In this document: positions 30,402-38,949 of the stretch, one piece after another
Layout of the letters: every line of letters begins with the position of its first letter
How positions within the stretch are numbered: position 1 is the stretch's first letter
DNA from: RGIG1681 sp964646345
GTDB lineage: Bacteria; Bacillota; Clostridia; Christensenellales; UBA1242
Direction of reading: 5' to 3'
Assembly: GCA_964646345.1 (NCBI GenBank)
Contig: CAZYDU010000001.1
Location: 186,001-250,000, forward strand
DNA length: 64,000 nucleotides
Program-made: the position numbers and the translations under genes
The notes under the pieces: generated by a model
Seen by the model: only the letters and a program-made list of their open reading frames with translations
Databases searched by the model: none
Told to the model about the DNA's origin: nothing

Positions 30402-30639
30402 NNNNNNNNNNNNNNNNNNNNNNNNNNNNNNNNNNNNNNNNNNNNNNNNNNNNNNNNNNNNNNNNNNNNNNNNNNNNNNNNNNNNNNNNNNNNNNNNNNN
30501 NCTTGCTATTTTTTACATTATTGGCAAAATCTTTGGTTTTATTAATTGCACCATTAACACCTTGAACAACCTTGCTATTTTTTACATTATTGGCAAAATC
30601 TTTGGTTTTATTAATTGCACCATTAGCTAATTGTTTCGC
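30333..30639 (-). repeat. 69-bp tandem repeat encoding a 23-aa unit, collapsed at assembly gap 2
   Basis: Units at 30571-30639, 30502-30570 and 30333-30401 encode versions of VVQGVNGAINKTKDFANNVK plus NSK. Two lie on one side of the N-run and one on the other. All begin and end on codon boundaries at the gap edges, so any whole number of missing units keeps the frame open. Confidence 0.85.
30402..30501. other. Assembly gap of 100 N (gap 2)
   Basis: Exactly 100 undetermined bases inside a 69-bp tandem repeat. True size unknown; it may hide additional 23-aa units. Confidence 0.98.
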
Positions 30640-33600
30640 AAAACTAAACTTTTGCTTAAACCTTTCACGATTATTAGCTTTATCAAGTTTCTTTTGTGCC
30701 TTGTCTTTTGCTTTTTGTGCAAGTCTAACATTTTCTTCGCTTTCTGCTTTAAGAGCTTCTTTCCTTACAGAAAAATCAATTACTCTGCCTTGTTTTTCAG
30801 CATCTTCAATGTATTTGTCATATACTTTTTTAGATTTTGCACCATATTTGCTATTTTCAATTCCAGATTGAATCTCGTCTAAATCATTATCATCTTTAGC
30901 TTTTGATAATTTTTTATCTACATCTGCATCAAATTTTTCAGCTTCTTCGGCATCTTGGTCGGCTTTATCAAATCTTTCTTGTGCTTTATTTTGCATTTCA
31001 TCAACTGCTTTTTCTTCTTGCTCGGCGGTTTCAGTTGCTTCATTTTCGCCACCAGCATTATCGCCGTTGTCTCTTGCATTTTCAGCAGATTGTTCTCCGT
31101 TTTGGCTATCCATTGGAGTTTGGTCCATTGGAGATTGACCATCTTGTGATGAATCGCTGTTTTCGGTTGTTTGTGAATTGTTTTGATTTTCTTCACCACC
31201 ATCACGATTATTTGATTGTGGTTGTTGTTGTCCTCCGCCACCTTGTTGCTGTCCACCACCGCCTTGTTGTTGTCCGTCTCCGCTAGTCTGGTCATAACCT
31301 TCTTTAAACTTTGAACTAATTGCATCAAAACCTTTTTTCGCAATTTTACTGCCATCAGCAATAAATGTTGCACCTGGCACTAAGCCTGGAACCATTTTAA
31401 CCGTGTTTACAATGCCTTCTTTCAACGACTTACCTGAAATCGTGTCAGTCGCCGTTTGAATAGTTGTTGAAACACTCTTTTTCACACTCTCGCCTGTTGA
31501 TTTTAAGTCCTTACCTTTTCCAACAATACCCTGAACAAAAGCAGGAAGTTCCGAAATTAAGGTAAAGGCAACAAGTAAGAACAATACATAAACAAATTCG
31601 TTGAGCATTCTTGCAGATATTGGCAATTTTTGAAGGAAATAACTGCCAGAATTTGCAATGATTTCTTCAGTAAATATTGTACTCGTAATAGCCCTGATAG
31701 GTTGCAGTACAACAAAGAATACGTTTAGGCCTATCAGCACACCATATGTTGATAACACTTCGCCAACAATTTTTTCACGAACATCGCCAAAACGTTTGCC
31801 ACCATCAATAGGCATTGTTGATGCCGCAACTGGCATTGCAAGATAGTAAAGCGTAATCATATAGAAACGTTTAATTACACCCCAAAGCGAACTAAACAAA
31901 ACTTTAATGATTAACACTGATGAAACCAAAAGCAAAACATAATTAATTTTCCAAGCCGAATAGAATGTTTGCAGTTTTACATTTTGGTCAAAGAAATAGT
32001 CAAATGTTATGCCTTCATTTTCGCCAGCATAAACAAATGTTGCCGAAACAGCTCGGGTATTTGAAACTTGTTGAAGTGTTCCAAACTTAATTTCAAAGAT
32101 ACCCTTAAACAAAGCCACGTTAATTTCAAGCAAGTAGTGCGAGAATGTATTGCCGTCATAGTCTTCAACGTTTTGTCTTACACATGACACCGAATCAGAT
32201 TCGCCAATAGTTTCAACAAGTTTTTTGAATTCATCTGTTGTAACTTTACCTTCTGTTTGTATATTGAAATATGTATTGCCCGAATTGTCTGCAAATTTTT
32301 TAGTTTTGTTTTTAAATGACGATGCTGAAGAAACCTCAACCAAACTAGATTTTGTGAAAGTACCAAGATAATCGCCTGAATTTTTGAAAACCGAGAATGT
32401 GTTTTTCGAACTTTTACCAGCTTCAGAGCTAAGCGTATAGTTAGAACCAAACGAAATTTCGTCCATAACAAGCCCATCAATAAACTTGATATTATTTTTG
32501 GACCTGTAACAAGGAGTTAATTTCCCGCTTGAAAAAGAAGAAGAAGCAGCTTTTGAAATATCATCAGAATCTGGTTTAAAGCAATTTCCATTATCGTCAA
32601 CATAAATTACATAACAAACACCATTATCCGCAGACGCAAACTGATAATATGTCCCATCATGATGACCAGTATATGTAAACTTATATGTGCTAGTGTATGA
32701 TTCATCATCACCATAACTACTTGTAAATGTTATATAAGATTTACCTAGTTTTGAAGATTGAAAATTCGATGTATCTATTCTATCCAACGAAATATTGTTT
32801 CCATAAACAGCCCCATTATTGAAAGCATAAATTGTATTACCAATCAATCTAGCTGAATTTGGATAGAGTTTAAGTTTGACGCCATCAACTTTATAATAAT
32901 AAGCTTCGCCACTATTTGTATAATTGTTTACAACATCTTCCGATACTGTATTTTCAAGATAGGTTGGCATTCCATAAAAACCATCAACAGTTGATGTGTC
33001 AAATGTTCCCTTTGCCCAAACAACTCCGTGGTAGTCACTTGTATAATAATCTGACGAAAAAGTATAGTTCTTGCCATCAATTTTAACAGTTTTGCCATTA
33101 ATAAGTGGATAATAAAGACTACCCGACTTCATGCATATAATATATCTTGAGCCTGTCAATTCATTTGATAGTGTTGCACTATCACTAAATCTCGCTGTAT
33201 AGATAACATCTTGTTCACGTTCACAAGGCAAAGCTTTGTTTGAATATGATGTTAGGAATGTTAAATAATCATCTTCTTCAATGTCCAGTTGTGGATTAGC
33301 TAATTTTGTGGCAACCGCAGATTTACTTGATATTGTTCCATCACTGCTAAGATTTTTAAAACTCCCATCATCAGGATCTATTTTAAATATTTTACTGCTA
33401 ATCCATTTAGAATCAATTTGATATTTATTATTAATATCACCATCATCGAGATCACACTTCCAATTAATCAAGTTGCTGGTTGCGTCCATGATGTAGAAAG
33501 TTAAATTGTTGTCACACATAAAGTTAACAACATCACTCATAACAGCATATTCTGCTTTTGATTGAACAACACCAAATTGACCGCCGTCAAAATATGCATC

Positions 33601-34854
33601 AATATTAGACGAATTATAAAGAATTGAGCCATACCCAGCAGAACCAAGGTTGAATTTACCAAGTGGTTGATTGCCATAGCTTGAAATGCTTTGAGATAAA
33701 CTTACACCTGGATTGAAGTATAAAAGCGAATAATTCCAGCTATTTCTTGCAGTTGCCCTGATTGCATCGTTGCCTTTATGAATATTTAAACCCGAAATGT
33801 AACAGCCATCACAACTACTGCCACTAAATGAAATATCGTCTAAAAGTTCAAGACCTATGTCATCTGATGCCCAAGATGCATTCTTGTTTAAAACCTCAGC
33901 ACCAAGCACCCTTGTTAAGTAATAATATATCTCTTCTCTTTCTCCTGAACTAGCCTTGATGAAATAATATTTAAAATTATCATCAACATCTGAAACTTTA
34001 AAACAGAAACCATTGAATTTTTTTGTTTCTTTTGGAATTAATGGGTCCAAAATTGAATCGATTACAATCCTTGTTCCATTGCTTGCAGCTTCTAGGTATT
34101 CGATATAATCAGTATAATATATATGATAATCATCGTTCACACCATAACCAAATTTGATTTGTTTATGGTCATCGTCTAAATAAAACACAACACTATCCGT
34201 GGTTGGATAATATGTATTAGCATTGACATAATGCTGATATTTATTTGCTTCCATGGCTGAGATTGAGAAAATCTTTCCACCAAACGTCTCCGACATATCA
34301 ACACCAACCGCATTGATAATTGAAGCTAAAATTGCATTTGATGAAACTATGCCCATAACAAGCAAGATTGGAAATACAATAACAAGCAAAATAGCTTTGA
34401 TTGACGACCTAAAAATTGAAGCCTTTGAGTTTGATTTGTCTCCGTCACCTGTCATGTAGTCCCATTCACTCTTGATGATTGCATAAATCGTGAACACGAT
34501 AAGCAAAACAATAGAAACTGCAATCAACGCCCTAAACACCTTTTGAACTGTGTCAGCATAAAGGAATTTAAAAATCATATCTTCGCTTGTTGCTTCAGCC
34601 AAAGTCCTGTTGCCGTTATTAGCTCTATCCAGCCAATAATCAAGGCCTATCAGTTTTTGAATGAAGTATTGCAAAAAATCCATAAATGCCAAAAACCATT
34701 TACAGACCATATACAACATCTTGGCAAGAAACTCGCCAAACGCATTCCAAAAACGACCAAAAATATAACTTGATACACCTTTGTCTGTGTTTGGTAAAAT
34801 CATTGTTAGAATGAAATTTTGTATAAATGAATAAACATTGCTGAAGACAGCCAT
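30502..34854 (-). CDS. N-terminal piece of a giant VirB6/TrbL-like T4SS membrane protein, 1,451 aa before gap
   Basis: Architecture: membrane segments at about 42-72, 105-127 and 150-185; an outer region of about 780 residues; a membrane bundle at about 970-1,010, 1,030-1,055 and 1,085-1,110; then a cytoplasmic tail. Motifs shared with the other two paralogues are MEANKYQHYV (201-210), EYAVMSDVVNFM (435-446), the YIICMK..LYYPL segment (571-584), MPVAASTMPIDGG (1,007-1,019) and LVPGATFIADG (1,158-1,168). The tail has a QQQGGGG repeat at 1,195-1,212, a Gln/Asn/Asp/Glu-rich disordered stretch, a charged coiled coil at about 1,275-1,400, then 23-aa repeats into gap 2. The ATG at 34854 is preceded by ATGGGGGAATT. 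It is the first large gene of the operon. Confidence 0.75.
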
Positions 34855-34961
34855 AATTCCCCCATTCTACTTTTCTCGGTTATTGTCTGCAATTTTTTTG
34901 TTTTTGTGTGAATTTAGACAAAATCTGCGAAAAATATATATATTTATAATAAACCATAATT

Positions 34962-34991
34962 ATTATAACATAGACCCCCAAAATAAGACAA
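34962..34991 (-). promoter_or_regulatory. Promoter of the giant VirB6-like gene and T4SS operon
   Basis: Minus-strand TTGTCT, 18-bp spacer, TATAAT. The predicted leader to the ATG at 34854 is about 100 nt and AT-rich, with no clear riboswitch. Confidence 0.55.
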
Positions 34992-35051
34992 ATAAATTGC
35001 ACACAATTTGTAAAATTATTTAATATTTTTTTGATATTTTTTTGGAGAAAC

Positions 35052-35083
35052 AAAAATACATAATCTTAAGATTATGTATTTTT
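35052..35083. repeat. Perfect 32-bp palindrome
   Basis: AAAAATACATAATCTT is followed directly by its exact reverse complement. A-rich and T-rich ends make it a possible bidirectional terminator. The absence of a loop also suits an operator for a dimeric regulator of the divergent elements here. Confidence 0.6.
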
Positions 35084-35217
35084 GAAATCTTTTTGTTTTG
35101 ATTTAAAAACTATTTTTCAAGTATTTTTTATTCGTTATTTATTCAAAGAAAAACACTTGCAAATTCATCTATAAATTTCTTTGTTTTTATATCATTTCAG
35201 GTGGAACATTTTGTTTC

Positions 35218-35500
35218 ATTTCGAGCGAAGTGAATGCAATGAACAAAGTCGAGAAATCCCCCAGAACGCAAACATTCCCCATTTGGTATCATTTCGAGCG
35301 GAACGTAGTGTAGTCGAGAAATCCCCTAGGTAGAAAGCAGAAATACTTTTAAAAAAATCTCTCCACTACGTTCGAGATGACACCCTGACGGGTGTTGTTA
35401 TACATTTACATACAAATAACTCATGAAAATCTCTCCACGCAGGCGTTTCACACTCTTGGTCGAGATGACAAAATAACCCCCCATATCGTTTCGAACGGAA
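35218..35500. repeat. Dispersed intergenic repeat cluster (copy A)
   Basis: Two short units (CATTTCGAGCG... to ...GAGAAATCCCC) at 35218-35264 and 35290-35330 are followed by a 113-bp segment at 35358-35470. That segment starts TCTCTCCACTACG and ends GTCGAGATGACA. It recurs at 36697-36809 with about seven mismatches by eye. Such repeats are non-coding; the small ORFs across them look fortuitous. The rest of the 34855-35620 intergenic region holds only the promoter, palindrome and terminators listed. Confidence 0.75.
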
Positions 35501-35516
35501 CTATTTTTTGCAATAA

Positions 35517-35543
35517 AAAACAAGTACAAATTGCACTTGTTTT
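35517..35543 (-). terminator. Second hairpin after the pilin gene
   Basis: Imperfect arms of AACAAGTGCAA type with a T-rich run on the minus strand. It could act as a back-up to the stronger hairpin at 35575-35612. Confidence 0.45.
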
Positions 35544-35574
35544 ACTTTTATTTTCGTTTTCCATTCATTTTTAC

Positions 35575-35612
35575 ACAACAAAAAACACGCATAAAAGCGT
35601 GTTTTTTGTTGT
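35575..35612 (-). terminator. Terminator of the pilin gene
   Basis: Arms ACAACAAAAAACACGC and GCGTGTTTTTTGTTGT around ATAAAA, 9 bp past the stop codon. A strong stem with a U-run suggests that the pilin transcript largely ends before the giant gene. Confidence 0.8.
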
Positions 35613-35620
35613 TCTTAAAA

Positions 35621-35968
35621 CTAAGATGTCTCACCAAGTCTTGTTACTTTGAACAAATTCTTGATTGCTGATGAGTTAAGAATAATTTCAATAACTACTG
35701 TGATGATAATAGCAACAATGAAACCAACTAAAATGTTGATAAGTTGATTTTTTGCTTTCTTTTTACCTTCATCATCTTCAGCTTTAGCAAAAGCGATACC
35801 TACTTTAACACCAAGAACAATACCGAGTGTAAGTAATACACCAATAATAATTGGAAGTACAACGTTAACGATTTTTACGAATACTTCATAAGATGAATTA
35901 AAAATTGAATCTGTTGCACTAACGCCAGTTGTAGCTGCATCTGCTAATAATGAAAAAATATTTAACAT
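35621..35968 (-). CDS. T4SS pilin-like small membrane protein (115 aa)
   Basis: VirB2-type pilins form the T4SS pilus or conduit. This protein has an N-terminal short helix, a hydrophobic segment at about 32-58 (IVNVVLPIIIGVLLTLGIVL), the charged turn FAKAEDDEGKKKAKNQ at about 60-75, and a second hydrophobic segment at about 76-96. Two helices joined by an AKAED-type cytoplasmic loop fit the T4SS-pilin family of Gram-positive bacteria. It has its own strong promoter, an AAGGAG site and a strong terminator, consistent with high expression. The gene at 36089 is a divergent paralogue. Confidence 0.75.
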   Translation of the reverse strand: MLNIFSLLADAATTGVSATDSIFNSSYEVFVKIVNVVLPIIIGVLLTLGIVLGVKVGIAFAKAEDDEGKKKAKNQLINILVGFIVAIIITVVIEIILNSSAIKNLFKVTRLGETS

Positions 35969-36010
35969 GTTAATTTTCTCCTTTTATTTTTTTTCTAATC
36001 GACTGATTAA

Positions 36011-36039
36011 ATACTAGCACAAGCAAAAATGTTTGGCAA
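36011..36039 (-). promoter_or_regulatory. Promoter of the 115-aa pilin gene
   Basis: Minus-strand TTGCCA, 17-bp spacer, TAGTAT, with TG one base before the -10 (extended -10). Well matched, about 40 bp before the ATG. Confidence 0.7.
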
Positions 36040-36088
36040 ACAAATTAAAGCATTTTTTAAAATTTTTTTAATTTTTTTGAAATTTTTA

Positions 36089-36391
36089 CTAACCTGCATC
36101 AATAAAATTCGCCAAAGGCTCACGAATTGCATAAATAATGCATATCAAAATTAGAACCGTTATCGCCCCAATACAAAAGTTTATGAGAATTTTGTGAAGT
36201 TTCTCTTTTTCGCTTGCATCTTCTGCTTTTGCATACTTTACACCTAAAAATATTCCCCAAAATATACTAAGTGTTAAGCAAACCGCAATAGCATAAGGTC
36301 CAATCAAAGATATACCATCATACAACGGAGAAATAACTTCTTCCCCATCTGCCAAAAAATATAAAATACTATTTAGAAAAGAATTTTTCAT
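36089..36391 (-). CDS. Second T4SS pilin-like small membrane protein (100 aa)
   Basis: A paralogue of the neighbouring 115-aa protein. Its two hydrophobic segments (about 27-50 and 68-91) flank VKYAKAEDASEKEKLHKIL, matching the AKAED turn of the other. The ATG at 36391 is preferred over an upstream in-frame GTG because GGGG lies 8 bp before it and the promoter leaves a short leader. Two unequal pilin-like subunits suggest a major and a minor subunit, but which is which is not evident. Confidence 0.68.
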   Translation of the reverse strand: MKNSFLNSILYFLADGEEVISPLYDGISLIGPYAIAVCLTLSIFWGIFLGVKYAKAEDASEKEKLHKILINFCIGAITVLILICIIYAIREPLANFIDAG

Positions 36392-36415
36392 AAAATTCAC
36401 CCCATTACTATGTTT

Positions 36416-36445
36416 ATTTTAACAAAATTTTCATTCCATAAGCAA
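36416..36445 (-). promoter_or_regulatory. Promoter of the 100-aa pilin gene
   Basis: Minus-strand TTGCTT, 18-bp spacer, TAAAAT, with an extended TG element. Transcription would start about 18 nt before the ATG. Confidence 0.55.
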
Positions 36446-36594
36446 CTATTTTTATTTGATTTTTATTTTTTAATAAAATTTTTAAAGTTTTTTGAATATT
36501 TTTAGAAATCATATTTATTTTTTTGCAAAATTTTTGCATATTTCTGTAGCATCTCAATCTTTCCTGCATCTTTCCAACTGAAACATATTTTTTA

Positions 36595-36812
36595 TGTTAT
36601 TTCAAGCGGAGCAATACAGATATGTCATTTCGACTGAAGCATTAGAGAAATGGAGAAATTCCCCTGCTAGAATGTGATTGCTTTTTTCCAAAGAGATCTC
36701 TCCACTACGGTCGAGATGACACCCTGACGGGGGTTGTTATACATTTACACACAGATAGTTCATGAAAATCTCTCCACGCAGGCGTTTCACTCTCTTGGTC
36801 GAGATGACAATG
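36595..36812. repeat. Dispersed intergenic repeat cluster (copy B)
   Basis: It contains CATTTCGACTGAAGC... to ...GAAATTCCCC, then the 113-bp segment at 36697-36809 that matches 35358-35470 in the same orientation. It lies between the second pilin gene and virD4. The remainder of 36392-36975 holds AT-rich DNA and the two promoters listed; no further gene was seen. Confidence 0.75.
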
Positions 36813-36922
36813 AAAACAATTTTACACAAACAACACCCTACCAATCATACCTAACACCATAAATAAAATACTAAAAATAATTTTTCCACATGCTTTAATT
36901 TGTTTGCCTAGTTTTTTTTTAT

Positions 36923-36951
36923 TTGATATACTTTATTATGTATATTAATAC
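36923..36951 (+). promoter_or_regulatory. Possible promoter of the virD4-like operon
   Basis: TTGATA, 17-bp spacer, TAATAC, followed 12 bp later by the AGGGGG ribosome-binding site. The -10 match is moderate. Confidence 0.4.
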
Positions 36952-36975
36952 TCTTTTTAATTTTAGGGGGAAATT

Positions 36976-38934
36976 ATGTCTGATAAGAAAAAAACATTTG
37001 GAGAAGTCGTTGGTAACTTTTTGTTTTATATGATACTAATCGCCATTGGAAGTTACTTTTGCGGTATTTTGATTGTTAAGTTCCTGCTCAGAGAAGAATG
37101 GTCTCTATTTTCATCAAATGTTATAACAGCTTCGCTTATTATTTTTGCGGTTGGATTTTTATTCTATTTGTTAAGAGACAAAAAAGAAGATTCCACTTTC
37201 AAGGGGCAAAAAGACATGGAAAATCAACATTTTGCATCTCTTTCTGAACTTGATAAGAACTTCAAACACTGCAAATTCTCACAACTAAAAGTTCAAAACA
37301 TTGTTGGTGTACCTTTCCGTTTTGAACTCAAGCATGGAGATATCAACATTCACTTCACTCCACCTTGCCACGTTTTGATTGTCGGTGCTTCTGGTACTGG
37401 TAAAACTGCATGCTGGGTTGAACCTACAATGCAAATTCTAACAGAACTAAAAAATAAGCCTTCTCTTTTTATCACTGACCCTAAAGGCGAAATTTTCGCA
37501 CACCATAGTTTAAAAATGAAAAATCAAGGCTACACAGTTTTGCAACTCGACCTAACTCAACCTTATGCAAGTAAACGTTGGAATCCGCTTGAAAATATTT
37601 ACGAACAATGGCAAAAAAGAAAGCACATGGAAGAAAATATTTTAAAGCATACTAACGACCCTATAAAAAATTATCCAAACCTTTTAAAGGCTGGGGAAAT
37701 AGATTCTAAAGAATGGTATGAATTTATGGGCAAAGCTTTCAATACTTTGCGTGAAACTTTAATCGAAGTTGACGTTGAAAAGCAAAAAATTAAAGATGAT
37801 TGCTTAGAAAGTTTGCAAGATATTGCAGGTGCTATCGTTCCAAGCGACCCTGACCCAAAAAACAAACAATGGTCAGATGGTGCAAGAGACTACTTTGAAG
37901 CTTGTATGATTGCTATGCTTGAAGATAGTGAAAATGATGCCCTTGACATGACAAAAGAAAAATACAATTTCTTCAATGCTTATAAAATTGCTATCAACAA
38001 AGATGACGACTATGCTGTTGTTAAAGATTACTTCTCAGGTCGTGACCCACTTTCAAAAGCAAAAGAACTATCAACAAACATTGTTCAAACTAAAGCACAA
38101 GTTACTCGTGATGGTTATATGTCTACTTTGCTCACAAACCTTGCTTTATTTTCAGATAATGGTATTTGTTTCATGACTTCTGCAAACGATATTCGTTTCA
38201 CAGAATTTGACGATAGACCAACCGCTTTCTTTATCAAAATTCCCGATGAAAGAGCTACTAGATATAAACTTGCATCAGTTTGTATTTCTCAAAGTTATAA
38301 GGAATTCGTTCAAAAATCACGTGCAAATGAACTTACAAACGAAGATAAAATGGCACACTTGAAACGTCCATTATTCTATATCCTTGATGAATTTGCAAAC
38401 ATGCCAAAAATCGAAGGTTTGAACAGAATCATCACCGTTGCTAGGTCTAGATGGATTTATCTTAACATGGCTATTCAATCATATTCACAGCTTGATGATG
38501 TTTACGGTAAAGAAGTTGCTGAAATCGTGCGTGGTCAATGCCGTTCTACACTTTTCTATGGAACACCTGACTTGAAAACACGTGAAGAATTTTCAAAAGA
38601 ACTTGGAAACCATACAATTAAAGTTGATAGCAAAACCAAGAATGAAGGCGGTGGCAAAGAAAAATCTACCACTTCAACATCAACATCGCTTCAACAAGTT
38701 CCACTTATTCACCCATCACAACTTGACAAACTTCCACTTGGACAAAACATCACAAACAACTTCCAACAATATCCTTGCAAGGCTGTTGCAACGCCATACT
38801 TTAAATGCTTAGACCTTTATAAAATTGGTGCAGTTCCTTCAGAGTTTGTTCCTGGAAGAACATTTAAAGAAAGCGAAGTTTTCTATGATATTAGAAAAAG
38901 AAATAGCATTGTTCTTGATAATGATGAAGATTAA
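36976..38934 (+). CDS. VirD4/TraG-family type IV coupling ATPase
   Basis: Coupling proteins recruit substrates to the T4SS channel and pump them with ATP. Two N-terminal transmembrane helices lie at about 14-37 and 46-66. The Walker A motif GASGTGKT is at 137-144, FITDPKGE at 165-172 and Walker B FYILDEFAN at 467-475, followed by RSR and IQSYSQL, all typical of the family. The 652-aa length fits. It is transcribed divergently from the other T4SS genes. A relaxase partner is not seen, so the natural substrate (DNA or protein) is open. The C-terminal 100 residues are Ser/Thr/Gln-rich in part and may select substrates. Confidence 0.93.
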   Translation: MSDKKKTFGEVVGNFLFYMILIAIGSYFCGILIVKFLLREEWSLFSSNVITASLIIFAVGFLFYLLRDKKEDSTFKGQKDMENQHFASLSELDKNFKHCKFSQLKVQNIVGVPFRFELKHGDINIHFTPPCHVLIVGASGTGKTACWVEPTMQILTELKNKPSLFITDPKGEIFAHHSLKMKNQGYTVLQLDLTQPYASKRWNPLENIYEQWQKRKHMEENILKHTNDPIKNYPNLLKAGEIDSKEWYEFMGKAFNTLRETLIEVDVEKQKIKDDCLESLQDIAGAIVPSDPDPKNKQWSDGARDYFEACMIAMLEDSENDALDMTKEKYNFFNAYKIAINKDDDYAVVKDYFSGRDPLSKAKELSTNIVQTKAQVTRDGYMSTLLTNLALFSDNGICFMTSANDIRFTEFDDRPTAFFIKIPDERATRYKLASVCISQSYKEFVQKSRANELTNEDKMAHLKRPLFYILDEFANMPKIEGLNRIITVARSRWIYLNMAIQSYSQLDDVYGKEVAEIVRGQCRSTLFYGTPDLKTREEFSKELGNHTIKVDSKTKNEGGGKEKSTTSTSTSLQQVPLIHPSQLDKLPLGQNITNNFQQYPCKAVATPYFKCLDLYKIGAVPSEFVPGRTFKESEVFYDIRKRNSIVLDNDED

Positions 38935-38949
38935 TTTTAGGAGAAAATT

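Noticed and set aside
30333..30639. CRISPR-like regular repeats
   Set aside because: Units are contiguous, in frame and translated into a 23-aa repeat, with no spacers. No cas genes were seen anywhere in the window.
30903..31286. Plus-strand frames of 60-130 codons opposite the Gln/Asp/Glu-rich linker
   Set aside because: They are antisense shadows of low-complexity coding sequence, with no start signals.
35392..35652. Open frame of 86 codons on the plus strand over the repeat region
   Set aside because: It runs through dispersed repeat and terminator hairpins, has no ribosome-binding site and shows no protein-like pattern.
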